Assembly: GCA_036796435.1 (NCBI GenBank)
Contig: DAIRCY010000029.1
Span: 1-28,276 of the forward strand
Reading direction: 5' to 3'
Length of the DNA: 28,276 nucleotides
DNA from: JAJYVT01 sp036796435
GTDB taxonomy: Bacteria > Actinomycetota > Acidimicrobiia > Acidimicrobiales > RAAP-2
The notes below the pieces were generated by a model. It saw only the letters and a list, made by a program, of their open reading frames with translations, had not been told where the DNA came from and did no database searches. The position numbers and the translations under genes are program-made. Below, one piece after another: positions 1-8,105 of the stretch; position 1 is the first letter of the stretch, and each line of letters starts with the position of its first letter.

Positions 1-1168
1 GCGGCGAGCACCGCGAGCTGCACGGCCTGACCCCCGACGACGCCGTCGTCCCGGCCTTCGCCGGTGGGCTCGACACCGGCTCGCTGCTGTACGAGTGCGC
101 GGCGCAGGTGCTCACGGGCCTGCAGTCGGCGCGCGCCATCGGGGCGCGCGCGCTGTACTGGACGAAGACCGGCGAGTGGTACGAGGTCGACCCGGCGCTC
201 GAGGCGAGCGCGTTCGTCCAGGGGATCCCCCAGGGCGCGACGCGGGTCCAGCTGCTGCTCGAGTCCGGGTTCACCTCGGAGGGAGGCCGGTTCGGCCGCC
301 CACGCCCGCTCGGGATCGACGTCGCCATCGTGTGCTGCCACGGGGGGCCGGGCGAGGACGGTACCTTGCAGGCTGCCCTCGACCTCTCCGGCGTCCGCTA
401 CGCGGGCCCGACGGTCGCGGGGGCCGCGCTCGGGATGGACAAGCTCGCGTTCGCCGACGTGATCACCTGCGCCGGCCTCCCTGCGCTGCCCCGGGTCCTC
501 CTCGACAAGTCGACGGCCGACGTCGGATTCGCGCCCCCTTTCATCGTGAAGCCGCGCTTCGGGGGGTCTTCGATCGGCATCGCGGCCAACGTCGCCGACC
601 TCGACACGGCGGTGGCGCTGCTCGACGCCAACCGCCACCTTCGTGCGGGCGCCGTGCTCGAGCCGTACCGGGGCGACCTCTTCGACCTGCAGATCGCCGT
701 GCGCAGCTGGCCGGAGGTCGCGCTGTCTGCGATCGANNNNNNNNNNNNNNNNNNNCGCCCCGAGCCGGCGGCGCGGCGGGGGAGCCCGACATCCTCGGCT
801 ACGCGGACAAGTACGTCGGCGGGGAGGGCATGGCGAGCGCGCCGCGAGAGCTTCCAGCCGAGATCGACGGCGGGCTCGAGCGCACGCTGCGACAGGCGGC
901 GGAGACCGTGGCGCGCCTTTGTTCAGTGCGCGGGGTCGCGCGCGTGGACTTCCTCTCGGACGGAAAGGAGCTCTTCGTCAACGAGATCAACACGGTCCCC
1001 GGCTCCCTCGCCCGCTACCTGTGGATCGACCCGCCGGTGGCCTTCCGTGCACTGCTCGGCGACATGGTGGCCGAGGCACGGGCGCGCCCCGCGCACCACT
1101 ACACGGTGGAGGGCGCCGACGGCACCGTCCTCAAGGGCGCAGCGTCGATCGCGGCGAAGCTCGCCTGA
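1..1168 (+). CDS. ddl: D-alanine--D-alanine ligase-like ATP-grasp protein, 5' end missing, interrupted by a gap
   Basis: The reading frame is open from base 3, so the true start lies upstream of the window. The product resembles D-Ala-D-Ala ligase, which joins two D-alanines with ATP for the peptidoglycan stem peptide in the cytoplasm. Visible signatures are the HGGPGEDGTLQ motif (about base 336), the PFIVKPRFGGSSIG ATP-grasp lysine/glycine segment (about 535) and, after the gap, FVNEINTVPGS, the Mg-binding end of the fold. The first part is read in the frame of base 3 and the last part, ending in TGA at 1166-1168, in the frame of base 2; the 19-N gap at 737-755 lies between, so the shift is best explained by a wrong gap length. 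The 3' end overlaps the convergent LysM-BTAD gene by 70 bp. A related ATP-grasp ligase is possible, but the motifs favour Ddl. Confidence 0.88.
   Translation, partial: RRAPRAARPDPRRRRRPGLRRWARHRLAAVRVRGAGAHGPAVGARHRGARAVLDEDRRVVRGRPGARGERVRPGDPPGRDAGPAAARVRVHLGGRPVRPPTPARDRRRHRVLPRGAGRGRYLAGCPRPLRRPLRGPDGRGGRARDGQARVRRRDHLRRPPCAAPGPPRQVDGRRRIRAPFHREAALRGVFDRHRGQRRRPRHGGGAARRQPPPSCGRRARAVPGRPLRPADRRAQLAGGRAVCDRXXXXXXXPRAGGAAGEPDILGYADKYVGGEGMASAPRELPAEIDGGLERTLRQAAETVARLCSVRGVARVDFLSDGKELFVNEINTVPGSLARYLWIDPPVAFRALLGDMVAEARARPAHHYTVEGADGTVLKGAASIAAKLA
737..755. other. Assembly gap (19 N)
   Basis: A run of N inside the ddl-like gene. The protein changes frame across it, so the true length probably differs from 19 by a number not divisible by three. 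Confidence 0.95.
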
Positions 1169-3734
1169 TCGAGGGCATGTCCGCCGGTGCTCGCGAGTTG
1201 CGCGCGCAGGAGCGCGTAGAGCTGTTCGGTCCGCTCGGTAGGCGTGCCGCCGGGGTCGAGCTCGTCCATCTGACGGCGGCACTCCTCCCACTCCGCGTGG
1301 AGCCGGCGCGCGTCGCCGCTCGCCGCGGCCACACGCATCGCCGCACGGGCGAGCGCCTCGCTGTAGCACTCCACCTTCCTCGCCTGCGAGAGCGCCCAGC
1401 GCGCGAGATCGACGTCGCCGGAGACGAGGGCGGCTCGCACGAGCGTGCACGCACCGTCGACGACGGCGTCTGCGACCCGGCGCTCGTGGCCTTCGGCGCG
1501 CCACCAGGCGTAGCCGGTGAGCACCCCGGCGAGCGGCTCGCCGCGCACGAGCTCGAGTCCTTCTCGGAGCAGCGGCACCGCGGCGTCGGCTGTGCGCGCG
1601 TCGACGCCCTCACGAAGGAGCGCACACGCGCGCACGGCGTCGACGGTCACGAACGGCGAGAGGCGGTAGTGGCCCGTGCGAGACGCCGGAGGGAGCAGCA
1701 GCTCGCCGTCGGGGCCGGTTCGGGTGGCGCGGCGGGCGTGGTGCAGCAGCATCAGCGCGAGCAGGCCGAGGACCTCGGGNNNNNNNNNNCGCCCGCCGTG
1801 TTGAAGAGGGTCTTGGCCGCAGCGTCGGCGTCGGAGGAGCCGAGGACGCGGGTCCGCAGGCGGTCACCGGTCACGGGATCGGGAGCGTGCATGCCGAGGT
1901 ACGCAAGGAGCTCCAGCGCGCGCCGGGCCCTCTTCGGGGGAAGGTCCGCTTGCAGACCCGCGATGCCGGGCAGCGTGGCGAGCAGCTCGATCTCCACCTT
2001 TCCACGCGCGGTGCCGCCGGTGACCCCGGTGACCCGTTCCGCCACGCGCACGACAGCTGGTGCGCGGCCCCTGCGGACGAGTGACATCGGCGGCCGCCGC
2101 TCGGCCGGTCCGGGCGGCTGGACGAGCGTGTCGGCCGCGGGCGCCCACGACGCAGCCAGCAGCGGGGGGCGGACCGTGAGCCCGAGCGGATGGGCGCTCG
2201 CCGCGCGTGCGTCGACGACGACGGTGATGTCCGCGTCGTCGGCTTGGCGCGTCGTGAGCACCGCGCAGGCGCGGTGTGCGGAGCCGGCCAGCGCTTCCGG
2301 GTCGCCGACGAAGACGACGGTTCCCGAGGCTTCCGGGTCTCCTGCGGCTGTCCCGGCCGCGTGCACGTCTGTCCCGCCCGGGACCCGAGCAGGGTCGTCG
2401 GTGACGACGAGGGCTTCGTGCCAGCGCCACGTCGCCAGCGCAGTGCGCATGGCCCGGACGAGGTCGGCGGCGCGTGGCCCGATCACCGACACGGTCATCC
2501 CCGCCTCGAGCGGCACGATCCACGTCCCGCGTTCGTCGTCGCCGAGCGGCAGGAGCGCCCTGCGCCACGGGTCGCATCGTTCGCCGGTGCGCTCACCGGG
2601 CCGCCCGCGTATCCCGACGGCCGCGGCCGGAGGAAGGAGCCAGCTCGCAGGCCCGGACCGATGCCAGCCCTCGATGTCGGCGGGAACCGGGTCGCCGAAG
2701 CGGATCTCGACACCGTCGCGGCCCGCACGCATCCACTGCAGCCGGCCCGGAGGCGGGTCGCATGTCGACAGCGCCTCGCCGAGCGCGCAGATCGCCGTCT
2801 CGACCATCTCGACGAGCGGCAGCCCCTCGAAGGGCGCGACGAGCGCGCCGAGATCGGCCTCGAGGGCGGCAGGCACGGGGGTCTCGTCGCCCTCCTCGCG
2901 TGCGAACGCGCTCAACCGTCGAAGTTGGCGCGCCCGGCGAGCGAGGAGGCCGGCGACGAGCGCGCTGATACCTGCCGCCGCGAGCTCGCCGAGCACGAGG
3001 AGCGACCCGTCCGACGACGCCGGGACCGCACGGGCCGTTGTCGTCGGCGAACTGTGCGTGCCGAGCGACGGGAGCTCGAGCGTCCATCCGGGTGCGACGA
3101 AGGTCGGGTCGACGAACCGGGTGCTATCGGCCATGAGCCGGCCGAGGTTGGCCGCGGCGATCGCGGTCCAGGCGGCCGGGTCGCCGTAGTGGGCGAGCGC
3201 GAGGCGCGCCAGGGTGTCGCCGGGCCCGACGACGACCCGCGAACCCGCAGGGGCGACCGGTGTGGCCGCCTCCCCCCGAGCGAGGTAGTCCGCCGTCTCC
3301 CCCTGGGGGACCGGTGCGGCCGGCACGGCCATCGACGCGCTCGCCGGGGGAGCGACCACGGACGCGCCGGCCGCCGACGATCCGGCCGACGCGGCAAGTC
3401 CGAACAGCGAAGAGACGGCGAACAGACCGAGCGCGATTCGCAACGCGATCCGGTCGGCGGCCCCCGCAGCCGGTGCGGTGTTGGCCGCGCGCACCCGCTG
3501 CGCGACCGCCCGCAGGATCGGCCACGCGCAGACTGCCCAGGCGCACCAGCTCACGATCGCCAGGAGATCGAAGAGACCACCCACCGACACGACGGCGTGC
3601 ACGTTCCACCTGTGGGGGAAGGGCAGTCCGACGAACCCGACGAGCACGCCGGGCACGGCGCCGAACACGAGCAGTGCCGCGGCGACGCCGACGACGGCGT
3701 CGAAGACGGTGCGTCCGCGAGCGGTCGTCGGCAC
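1099..3734 (-). CDS. Membrane-anchored LysM protein with C-terminal SARP/BTAD regulator domain
   Basis: The protein is about 880 residues, read across a 10-N gap. It starts at GTG 3734, 4 bp after the stop of the upstream gene. The N-terminus has hydrophobic segments near residues 10-35, 45-70 and 95-115. A LysM-like repeat follows near residues 160-215 (GPGDTLARLALAHYGDPAAW, then PGWTLELP), and a further membrane segment near 237-258 ends in an Arg-rich stretch. After a long middle region comes a winged-helix part (LPPKRARRALELLAYLG; after the gap GHYRLSPFVTVD) and a helical bacterial transcriptional activator domain, as in AfsR/SARP proteins. The predicted topology puts LysM outside and BTAD inside, suggesting a wall-sensing regulator; that role is inference. 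The C-terminal 23 codons overlap the convergent ddl-like gene. The frame differs on the two sides of the gap at 1780-1789. Confidence 0.82.
1780..1789. other. Assembly gap (10 N)
   Basis: A run of N inside the LysM-BTAD gene, between its winged-helix N-terminal strands and its BTAD helices. The coding frame on the two sides does not match through 10 bases, so the gap length is an estimate. Confidence 0.95.
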
Positions 3735-3738
3735 GGGC

Positions 3739-4548
3739 TCAGGGGGCCGGGCTGACGGCGAGGACGTAGGACACCTCAGCCCGCACGCCGGGTGGTTCGG
3801 CGAGCGTGACCGTGCAGTCGCCTCCACCATGGGAGTCGTCGATCTCGAGCGAGATGCCGGAAGACCCGGTCCGCGACACCGACAAGCCGCCAGGGCACGT
3901 GATGGCCAGTTCGAGGCTGGAGGTCCCGCTCCAGGTCGCTTCAGCGGTGACCGTTCCGCCTCCCTTGGCGGCGAACGAGGTGGTGGTGCTCGCTGGACCG
4001 AGCGAGCCGCGCCCTGGGTAGGTGCCCGAGTACGGGGTCTCGCCGGTCGTGGCCGTGCTTCCGCTGCTCCCCGACGTCGTAGGCGTGGACGGAGGGGAGG
4101 AAGACGAAGACGCAGCCGATGCGGACGAAGGCGCACCCCACGCGGAAGGAATCGTGGATCCGGAGCGAGACGGAGACGTCGCCGCCACCATCGACGGTGC
4201 GGGTGTGCCCCCGACAGAGTCCGTGCCCCGCCCGGGGCTCACCGTCGAGTGCGGCAAACCGCCAGATGTCGCGAAGAAGACGGCTGGCAGCCGGCCCGAG
4301 CCGGTCCCGGCGTGGCTCGGTCTCCCGGGCGCCGGGCTTCCCTGCTGGTCATGACCGTGCCGGGGGGCTGGACCGGAGCCGCCGCTCGCGCCTTCTCCCG
4401 CCCGTGTGCCCGTGCGCTCGAGCGAGAGCCGGGAGGAGGGGCGGCTCGGACGGCTCGTCGTCGAGGAGAGTGCGGTCACGAGCGCCATGAGCGCGAGGGC
4501 GACCGCGAGTACGGCCCACGCGCGCGAACGACGCCCGGGATCAGCCAT
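3739..4548 (-). CDS. Secreted or membrane-anchored Ser/Thr/Pro-rich protein, function unknown
   Basis: The protein has 269 residues from ATG 4548. Residues about 9-28 form one hydrophobic segment (AWAVLAVALALMALVTAL) after an Arg-containing start, so it is probably exported or anchored with the C-terminus outside. Residues about 30-175 are low-complexity Ser/Thr/Pro/Gly, like a wall-spanning linker. The last 90 residues (TVTAEATWSGTSSLELAITC to VSYVLAVSP) look like an all-beta sandwich domain with two cysteines (ITCPGG, GDCTV). No family is recognised. It lies 4 bp upstream of the LysM-BTAD gene on the same strand, so the two are very likely co-transcribed and may work together at the cell wall. 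Confidence 0.7.
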   Translation of the reverse strand: MADPGRRSRAWAVLAVALALMALVTALSSTTSRPSRPSSRLSLERTGTRAGEGASGGSGPAPRHGHDQQGSPAPGRPSHAGTGSGRLPAVFFATSGGLPHSTVSPGRGTDSVGGTPAPSMVAATSPSRSGSTIPSAWGAPSSASAASSSSSPPSTPTTSGSSGSTATTGETPYSGTYPGRGSLGPASTTTSFAAKGGGTVTAEATWSGTSSLELAITCPGGLSVSRTGSSGISLEIDDSHGGGDCTVTLAEPPGVRAEVSYVLAVSPAP

Positions 4549-4707
4549 CCCGCGCCCCGGTGCGTGTCGTCAGCCCGTTCCCCGCGTCGGCGCCCCGCGG
4601 GCGCGCCGCGTCCACAGCGCGCCACGGTATCGGACGATGGCAAGATCCGCCTCTCCGCCGTCTACGTCTTCGAGCCTCGCTTGCCGGCATCCTCGTCCGT
4701 CGAACGC

Positions 4708-5466
4708 TCAGGCGGTGAGCACGGCGACCGCGCGGTCCCGCCGCGCCGCCAGGAACCGTCGCGAGTGTCCGGAGGCGACGGAGAGCTCGGAGAGCGAGTA
4801 CCCGAGGACCCGGTGCGCGTACAGGACGTCGGCGTCCTCCCTGTCCAGGTGTCGTTGCTCGCGCTCGATGGCCCGCGCGAGCTCCTCGACGTCGCTCGAT
4901 CCCCTCGCCGGTGGCTCCGCGAGCCGCTCCTCGTCCGATGCGAGCCGCTCGACGCGTTGCAGTGCACGGGAACGGACGATCCGCCGCCGGAGCCGGCAGC
5001 GGACCGCAGAGAGGACGTCGAGCACGGCGTATGGGCGGTCCTCGCCGCTCCACTCGACGACCACCTCCCAGGCGGTCGCGATCGCCTCGAGGGTGAAGTT
5101 GTCCTGACTGTCCCATTCCCCGTCCTTCCCCCATGAAAGGCGCCGCCCGACCCCGATGATCCCGGGCACGAGCGCCTGGACGAGGGCCCGCGGGACGAGC
5201 GGGTGTGCGTCCCCCGCGCGCAACATCAGCCGGAACAGTTCCGCGGCACGGTCGCGCTCGTGCTGTCCGCGCTCCGCGCGCCAGGTCTCGGCCCTCGTCC
5301 CGATGAGGGCGTCGACGAGGTCGCCCAGATCCTGCGCGTCGACGAGGGCGATGCCGGGCTCGGCTCGGGCGAGCGCGGCGAACGCCTCTCGCGAGCAGGC
5401 GCTGCGTCGTCGCGCCTCCCAGTCGCGTGCGAGTCGGTCCAGGGGTCGAAGTGCGTCGGTCGGCAT
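4708..5466 (-). CDS. Unknown protein with a sigma-region-4-like C-terminus
   Basis: The protein has 252 residues from ATG 5466; a longer GTG start at 5553 is possible but adds a Gly/Pro-rich stretch without obvious structure. It is helical and Arg/Glu-rich with no membrane segment. The C-terminal 60 residues (ELARAIEREQRHLDREDADV, then YSLSELSVASGHSRRFLAAR) resemble the helix-turn-helix of sigma-70 region 4, and a middle part (SQDNFTLEAIATAWEVV) could be a region-2-like helix. That is a weak pattern match, not a firm family call. It precedes the secreted Ser/Thr-rich gene by 159 bp on the same strand, and may be the regulator or first gene of the LysM-BTAD cluster. The divergent neighbour starts at 5614. 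Confidence 0.6.
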   Translation of the reverse strand: MPTDALRPLDRLARDWEARRRSACSREAFAALARAEPGIALVDAQDLGDLVDALIGTRAETWRAERGQHERDRAAELFRLMLRAGDAHPLVPRALVQALVPGIIGVGRRLSWGKDGEWDSQDNFTLEAIATAWEVVVEWSGEDRPYAVLDVLSAVRCRLRRRIVRSRALQRVERLASDEERLAEPPARGSSDVEELARAIEREQRHLDREDADVLYAHRVLGYSLSELSVASGHSRRFLAARRDRAVAVLTA

Positions 5467-5599
5467 CCGAGGAGGCTGCGAGCGGAGGCTCCCCCCGACG
5501 CTCCCACCCGGAGCGGTCCGGCCAAATTCGACCGTGACCAGGGGCGCGGCCACTCGAGAACGTAGGTCGTCGCCCTCCGTCCCCTCGCGAGGACCCGAC

Positions 5600-5605
5600 T
5601 ACAGT
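5600..5605 (+). promoter_or_regulatory. -10 box of a near-leaderless promoter
   Basis: TACAGT fits the actinobacterial TANNNT -10 element. A start of transcription seven bases downstream falls at 5612, two bases before ATG 5614. No Shine-Dalgarno sequence is present. Inferred from sequence only. Confidence 0.45.
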
Positions 5606-5613
5606 GCCCTCGA

Positions 5614-6006
5614 ATGGACATCGAGGAGTTCTACGACGCCGACGAGCGACGGCGGAGCTCCGCCGAGGTGGAGTTCGGTGAGGACTGGCGGGACGCGGAC
5701 GGGGTCCGCCACGAGCTGAGCTGGATCGAGGACACCGGTGAGCTCTACGTCATGCGCGAGCCGGTCCCGGACGGCTGGGTGACACCCTTCGGCGGCATCC
5801 ACGTCCGCGGCGCGCACAGCACCGACGAAAAGGAGATCGAGGGCATGTCGGTCGCGGTCGTCGGCGTCGTGCCGTCCCGCGCGGCGGTCGACCAGCTCCT
5901 CGACGGCTGGCAGCAGGCGATGGAGGCTCCCGACAGCGTCGCGTGGCTCGTACAGCGGCTCAAAGACCGCGGCGTGCTCGTGCCCGGAGCGACCGTCACA
6001 CCCTGA
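5614..6006 (+). CDS. Small soluble protein of unknown function
   Basis: The protein has 130 residues from ATG 5614. It is acidic, has no signal or membrane segment, and looks like one alpha/beta domain: MDIEEFYDADERRR at the start, a beta-rich middle (ELSWIEDTGELYVMREPVPD), then helices (AAVDQLLDGWQQAMEA, SVAWLVQRLKDRGVLV). I do not recognise the family. It is transcribed alone, divergently from the sigma-like gene, with a -10 box right before the start and a strong hairpin terminator 14 bp after the stop. Codon use matches its neighbours, so it looks native and real. Confidence 0.72.
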   Translation: MDIEEFYDADERRRSSAEVEFGEDWRDADGVRHELSWIEDTGELYVMREPVPDGWVTPFGGIHVRGAHSTDEKEIEGMSVAVVGVVPSRAAVDQLLDGWQQAMEAPDSVAWLVQRLKDRGVLVPGATVTP

Positions 6007-6019
6007 CCGATCGCCACGC

Positions 6020-6046
6020 AGCGGGCCGGCCGCCAGCCGGCCCGCT
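6020..6046. terminator. Bidirectional hairpin terminator
   Basis: A perfect 11-bp GC stem (AGCGGGCCGGC at 6020-6030 and its complement at 6036-6046) with the 5-base loop CGCCA. It sits between the ends of two convergent genes (stops at 6006 and 6059). There is no T run on either side, as is common in high-GC actinobacteria. Confidence 0.75.
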
Positions 6047-6058
6047 CTGGGCCGCAGG

Positions 6059-6793
6059 TCAGGTCGCGGCGTGCGCCGGCGGGATCGGCGACGCGTAGCC
6101 GGCAAGGGGGGCGTTCGCGCCGGGGGTGTCCGCCTTGTACTGATCGGTCCCGGCCTCGACGACGCTGAAGCCCGTGTGGTCGCCGTCCCCGTTCACGACG
6201 TCGGGACCGCGGGCGCCACCGGTGTAGCCGGTTACGACCGCGACGTGGTCCGCGGTGCGTGTTGTGACGTTGAGCCCGTACACGGCGACGTCGCCCGGCT
6301 GCGGGGTGTAGCCGGCTGTCACCGGATGCCACGTCCCGTGGGCTGCGGCCCAGAAGTAGAAGCTCGCCGATGACGCGTTGATCTCCGATGTCCCGTAGGC
6401 ATATGTGAACTGCGCACCGGCCTTGCGCCACACCCAGGCTGCGAAGTCCGCACACCACTCTTCGCTGCGAAGCCCGTTCGCGCACCGCCTGCCTGCGCCC
6501 CAGTACTCGCTGTACTTGTTGCAGTAGGAGTGGGCCGGGACGGTGTGGTAGCCGAGCTGCGACTCGGCGATCGTCACGATGCGCGCGCGAAACGGTGTCG
6601 AGGGCAGTGGCGGAAGGGAGGGCCCGCTCGACGCGGAGATGCCGAAGGAGGCGAGGCCGAGGACGAGGACCGCCGCGCCGACAAGCAACGCGACCGCGCG
6701 CCGGCGCCGCACCCGCAAGCTGGCGCGGCGCAGGGGCGGCCCGGCGGCTCGCCCGCGTCGCGGGGCAGCATGGGGACGGCCAGGGGCCGGCAC
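6059..6793 (-). CDS. Secreted or anchored CHAP-domain amidohydrolase/peptidase
   Basis: The protein has 244 residues from GTG 6793. An Arg-rich N-terminus precedes a hydrophobic segment at residues 33-52, so the enzyme is exported or membrane-anchored. The rest is a CHAP domain: catalytic Cys114 in EEWCADFAAWVWRKAG, His183 in ADHVAVVTGYTG, and the typical PQPGDVAVYG strand at 165-173. CHAP enzymes cut peptidoglycan as amidases or endopeptidases; the exact bond is not predictable here. The upstream Pro/Arg-rich part may be over-extended and a start nearer residue 28 is possible. It ends at the shared hairpin 6020-6046 and lies 186 bp downstream of the lipoprotein gene on the same strand. Confidence 0.87.
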   Translation of the reverse strand: MPAPGRPHAAPRRGRAAGPPLRRASLRVRRRRAVALLVGAAVLVLGLASFGISASSGPSLPPLPSTPFRARIVTIAESQLGYHTVPAHSYCNKYSEYWGAGRRCANGLRSEEWCADFAAWVWRKAGAQFTYAYGTSEINASSASFYFWAAAHGTWHPVTAGYTPQPGDVAVYGLNVTTRTADHVAVVTGYTGGARGPDVVNGDGDHTGFSVVEAGTDQYKADTPGANAPLAGYASPIPPAHAAT

Positions 6794-6979
6794 ACTCCGA
6801 AGGGCTGCGCGGCCGGCCGGGGGGGCGGCGCCAGGGCGTCGGGCCCTTGTCCGGGGAACGTCCAGCGGTGCTCCTTGGTCTGTCGGTGCGGGGCAGGTCT
6901 GGCTGCGTCACGCGGCGCAGCCGTTGGCGGCCACGCTATCGACGGCACCCGAGCGAGCGGTGGCACGCCGCGCCGATGC

Positions 6980-7489
6980 TCAGGAGTGCGTCGCGGTGGT
7001 CGAGGTGACCGAGCCCGGCGTCGCCCCCGGTGTCGCCCCCGGTGTCGCCCCCGGTGTCGCCCCCGGTGTCGTGCTGGGGACGGGATACTGCGATGTCGGG
7101 TTCTCGGCCGCGCTGCACTGGGCGCGGAGGGCCGGGATGAGGTTCGCCTCCGAGGTGCGGCCGATCTCTTGGAGGGTCGTCATGAGCGGGTTGAAGGCCG
7201 GGTTCGCGGAGTTCGCCTGCGCGGCGAGCTGCAGCGCCTGGTTGAGCTGGTTCGCAGCCTGCTGGACCTTGTGCCGCGCGGCGGTGCTCGACTTCTGGCG
7301 CGCAGCCTCGAGGTAGAGGTTGATCGAGGTGCGGACATGGTCGCAGGCCGCCTGAGCGAGCGCGCCGCCACCGTTGGAGCAGCCGCTCGCAAGCAGCGAC
7401 GCGGCGGTGAAGACCCCCACTGCAACAGCGGGGACGCGTGCGGCGCGCAGGCGGTCGCGGCCCGCCGACGCCCCCACGTGCCTCGTCAC
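6980..7489 (-). CDS. Small lipoprotein with a C-terminal Thr-Pro-Gly-Ala repeat tail
   Basis: The protein has 169 residues from GTG 7489, which overlaps the upstream stop (GTGA). Residues 18-36 are hydrophobic and end in a lipobox-like LLASGC, giving Cys37 as the lipidated residue; Ala at -3 is a little atypical. A helical domain follows (about 45-125, with Gln/Ala-rich heptads such as VQQAANQLNQALQLAAQA) and two further cysteines (AACDHV, RAQCSAA) that may pair. The tail at about 140-158 holds four tandem TPGA units, encoded by the 12-bp repeat at 7019-7070, and ends in Ser/Thr. No family is recognised. The 4-base overlap means translational coupling with the gene at 7486-8043. Confidence 0.77.
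   Translation of the reverse strand: MTRHVGASAGRDRLRAARVPAVAVGVFTAASLLASGCSNGGGALAQAACDHVRTSINLYLEAARQKSSTAARHKVQQAANQLNQALQLAAQANSANPAFNPLMTTLQEIGRTSEANLIPALRAQCSAAENPTSQYPVPSTTPGATPGATPGATPGATPGSVTSTTATHS
7019..7070. repeat. 12-bp tandem repeat inside the lipoprotein gene
   Basis: About four perfect head-to-tail copies of the unit TGTCGCCCCCGG. Read on the minus strand it encodes TPGA repeats, so copy-number change keeps the frame (12 bp = 4 codons). Confidence 0.9.
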
Positions 7490-8043
7490 CCCAGCCAGGT
7501 CTCGGCGGCCTCGAGGAGGAAGCGGCTGACCGCGAGGCAGCGGTCGAAGACGTCACAGAGCAGCTCCTCACCTGCGAGCACCCGTGCGAGGGAGACAGGG
7601 TGCCGGGCCACGATGTTCAAGCGACGCTCGGGTCCGTCGGTGGCGGAGGCGAACGAGTCGATCGCGGAGACCTCGAGCGGGAGCTCGATCCCTCCGATGC
7701 CCGCCAGGTCGATCGCGAGGCGGAGCAGGTCCGGGCCGTGCGGGAGCGGCGGGAGGGCCCACGTGAAGGTCAGCGGGAAGTGGAAGTCGTCCGGCGGCTC
7801 CTCGTCGTCGGAGAGCTCCATGACCACGTCCTCGAACGAGAGGAGGACGCGGGGATCCACCTCGAGCGCGAGGTGGAGATCGAGGGGCCCACCGCAGCCC
7901 TCCTCGGGGTGCAGGTCCACTTCCCACACCTGGCGCAACGAGTAGGTCTCGACGAAATGGCGCTCGTCGTGGACGTGGAACCCGTGGTCGACCGAGTGGT
8001 CCTTCAGGTCCGCTACGTAGCCGGCGACGTCGATGGCTGCCAC
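7486..8043 (-). CDS. Unknown cytosolic acidic protein
   Basis: The protein has 185 residues from GTG 8043, without signal or membrane segments. It is acidic, and rich in His and Asp near the start (DLKDHSVDHGFHVHDERHFV), with alternating beta-strand-like stretches (LDLHLALEVDPRVLLSFEDV, FHFPLTFTWALPPLP) and a helical C-terminus (LLCDVFDRCLAVSRFLLEAA). I recognise no family. It shares a 62-bp divergent promoter region with the inositol-monophosphatase-like gene and is coupled by a GTGA overlap to the downstream lipoprotein gene, so the two should be expressed together. Confidence 0.7.
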   Translation of the reverse strand: MAAIDVAGYVADLKDHSVDHGFHVHDERHFVETYSLRQVWEVDLHPEEGCGGPLDLHLALEVDPRVLLSFEDVVMELSDDEEPPDDFHFPLTFTWALPPLPHGPDLLRLAIDLAGIGGIELPLEVSAIDSFASATDGPERRLNIVARHPVSLARVLAGEELLCDVFDRCLAVSRFLLEAAETWLG

Positions 8044-8052
8044 AGGGGTACG

Positions 8053-8097
8053 AGACTAGGGGGTGCCCCGGGGGGCGTGGGCCTGTGCCGGTAGTGT
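8053..8097. promoter_or_regulatory. Divergent pair of -10 boxes
   Basis: On the minus strand TAGTCT (8058 to 8053) predicts a start at about 8046, three bases before GTG 8043. On the plus strand TAGTGT (8092-8097) predicts a start at 8104, two bases before GTG 8106. Both genes would have almost no 5' leader. Confidence 0.4.
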
Positions 8098-8105
8098 GCC
8101 CGCCG

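Noticed and set aside
643..3189. Very long open frame on the plus strand (848 codons)
   Set aside because: It crosses both N gaps, is extremely Arg/Ser/Pro-rich and lies opposite real genes with clear domains. It is a GC-driven shadow frame.
2190..3755. 521-codon plus-strand open frame
   Set aside because: Antisense to the LysM-BTAD gene, low-complexity Arg/Gly composition, no domain.
7019..7070. Possible CRISPR-like repeats
   Set aside because: 12-bp units directly adjoin without spacers and encode TPGA repeats in a real lipoprotein.
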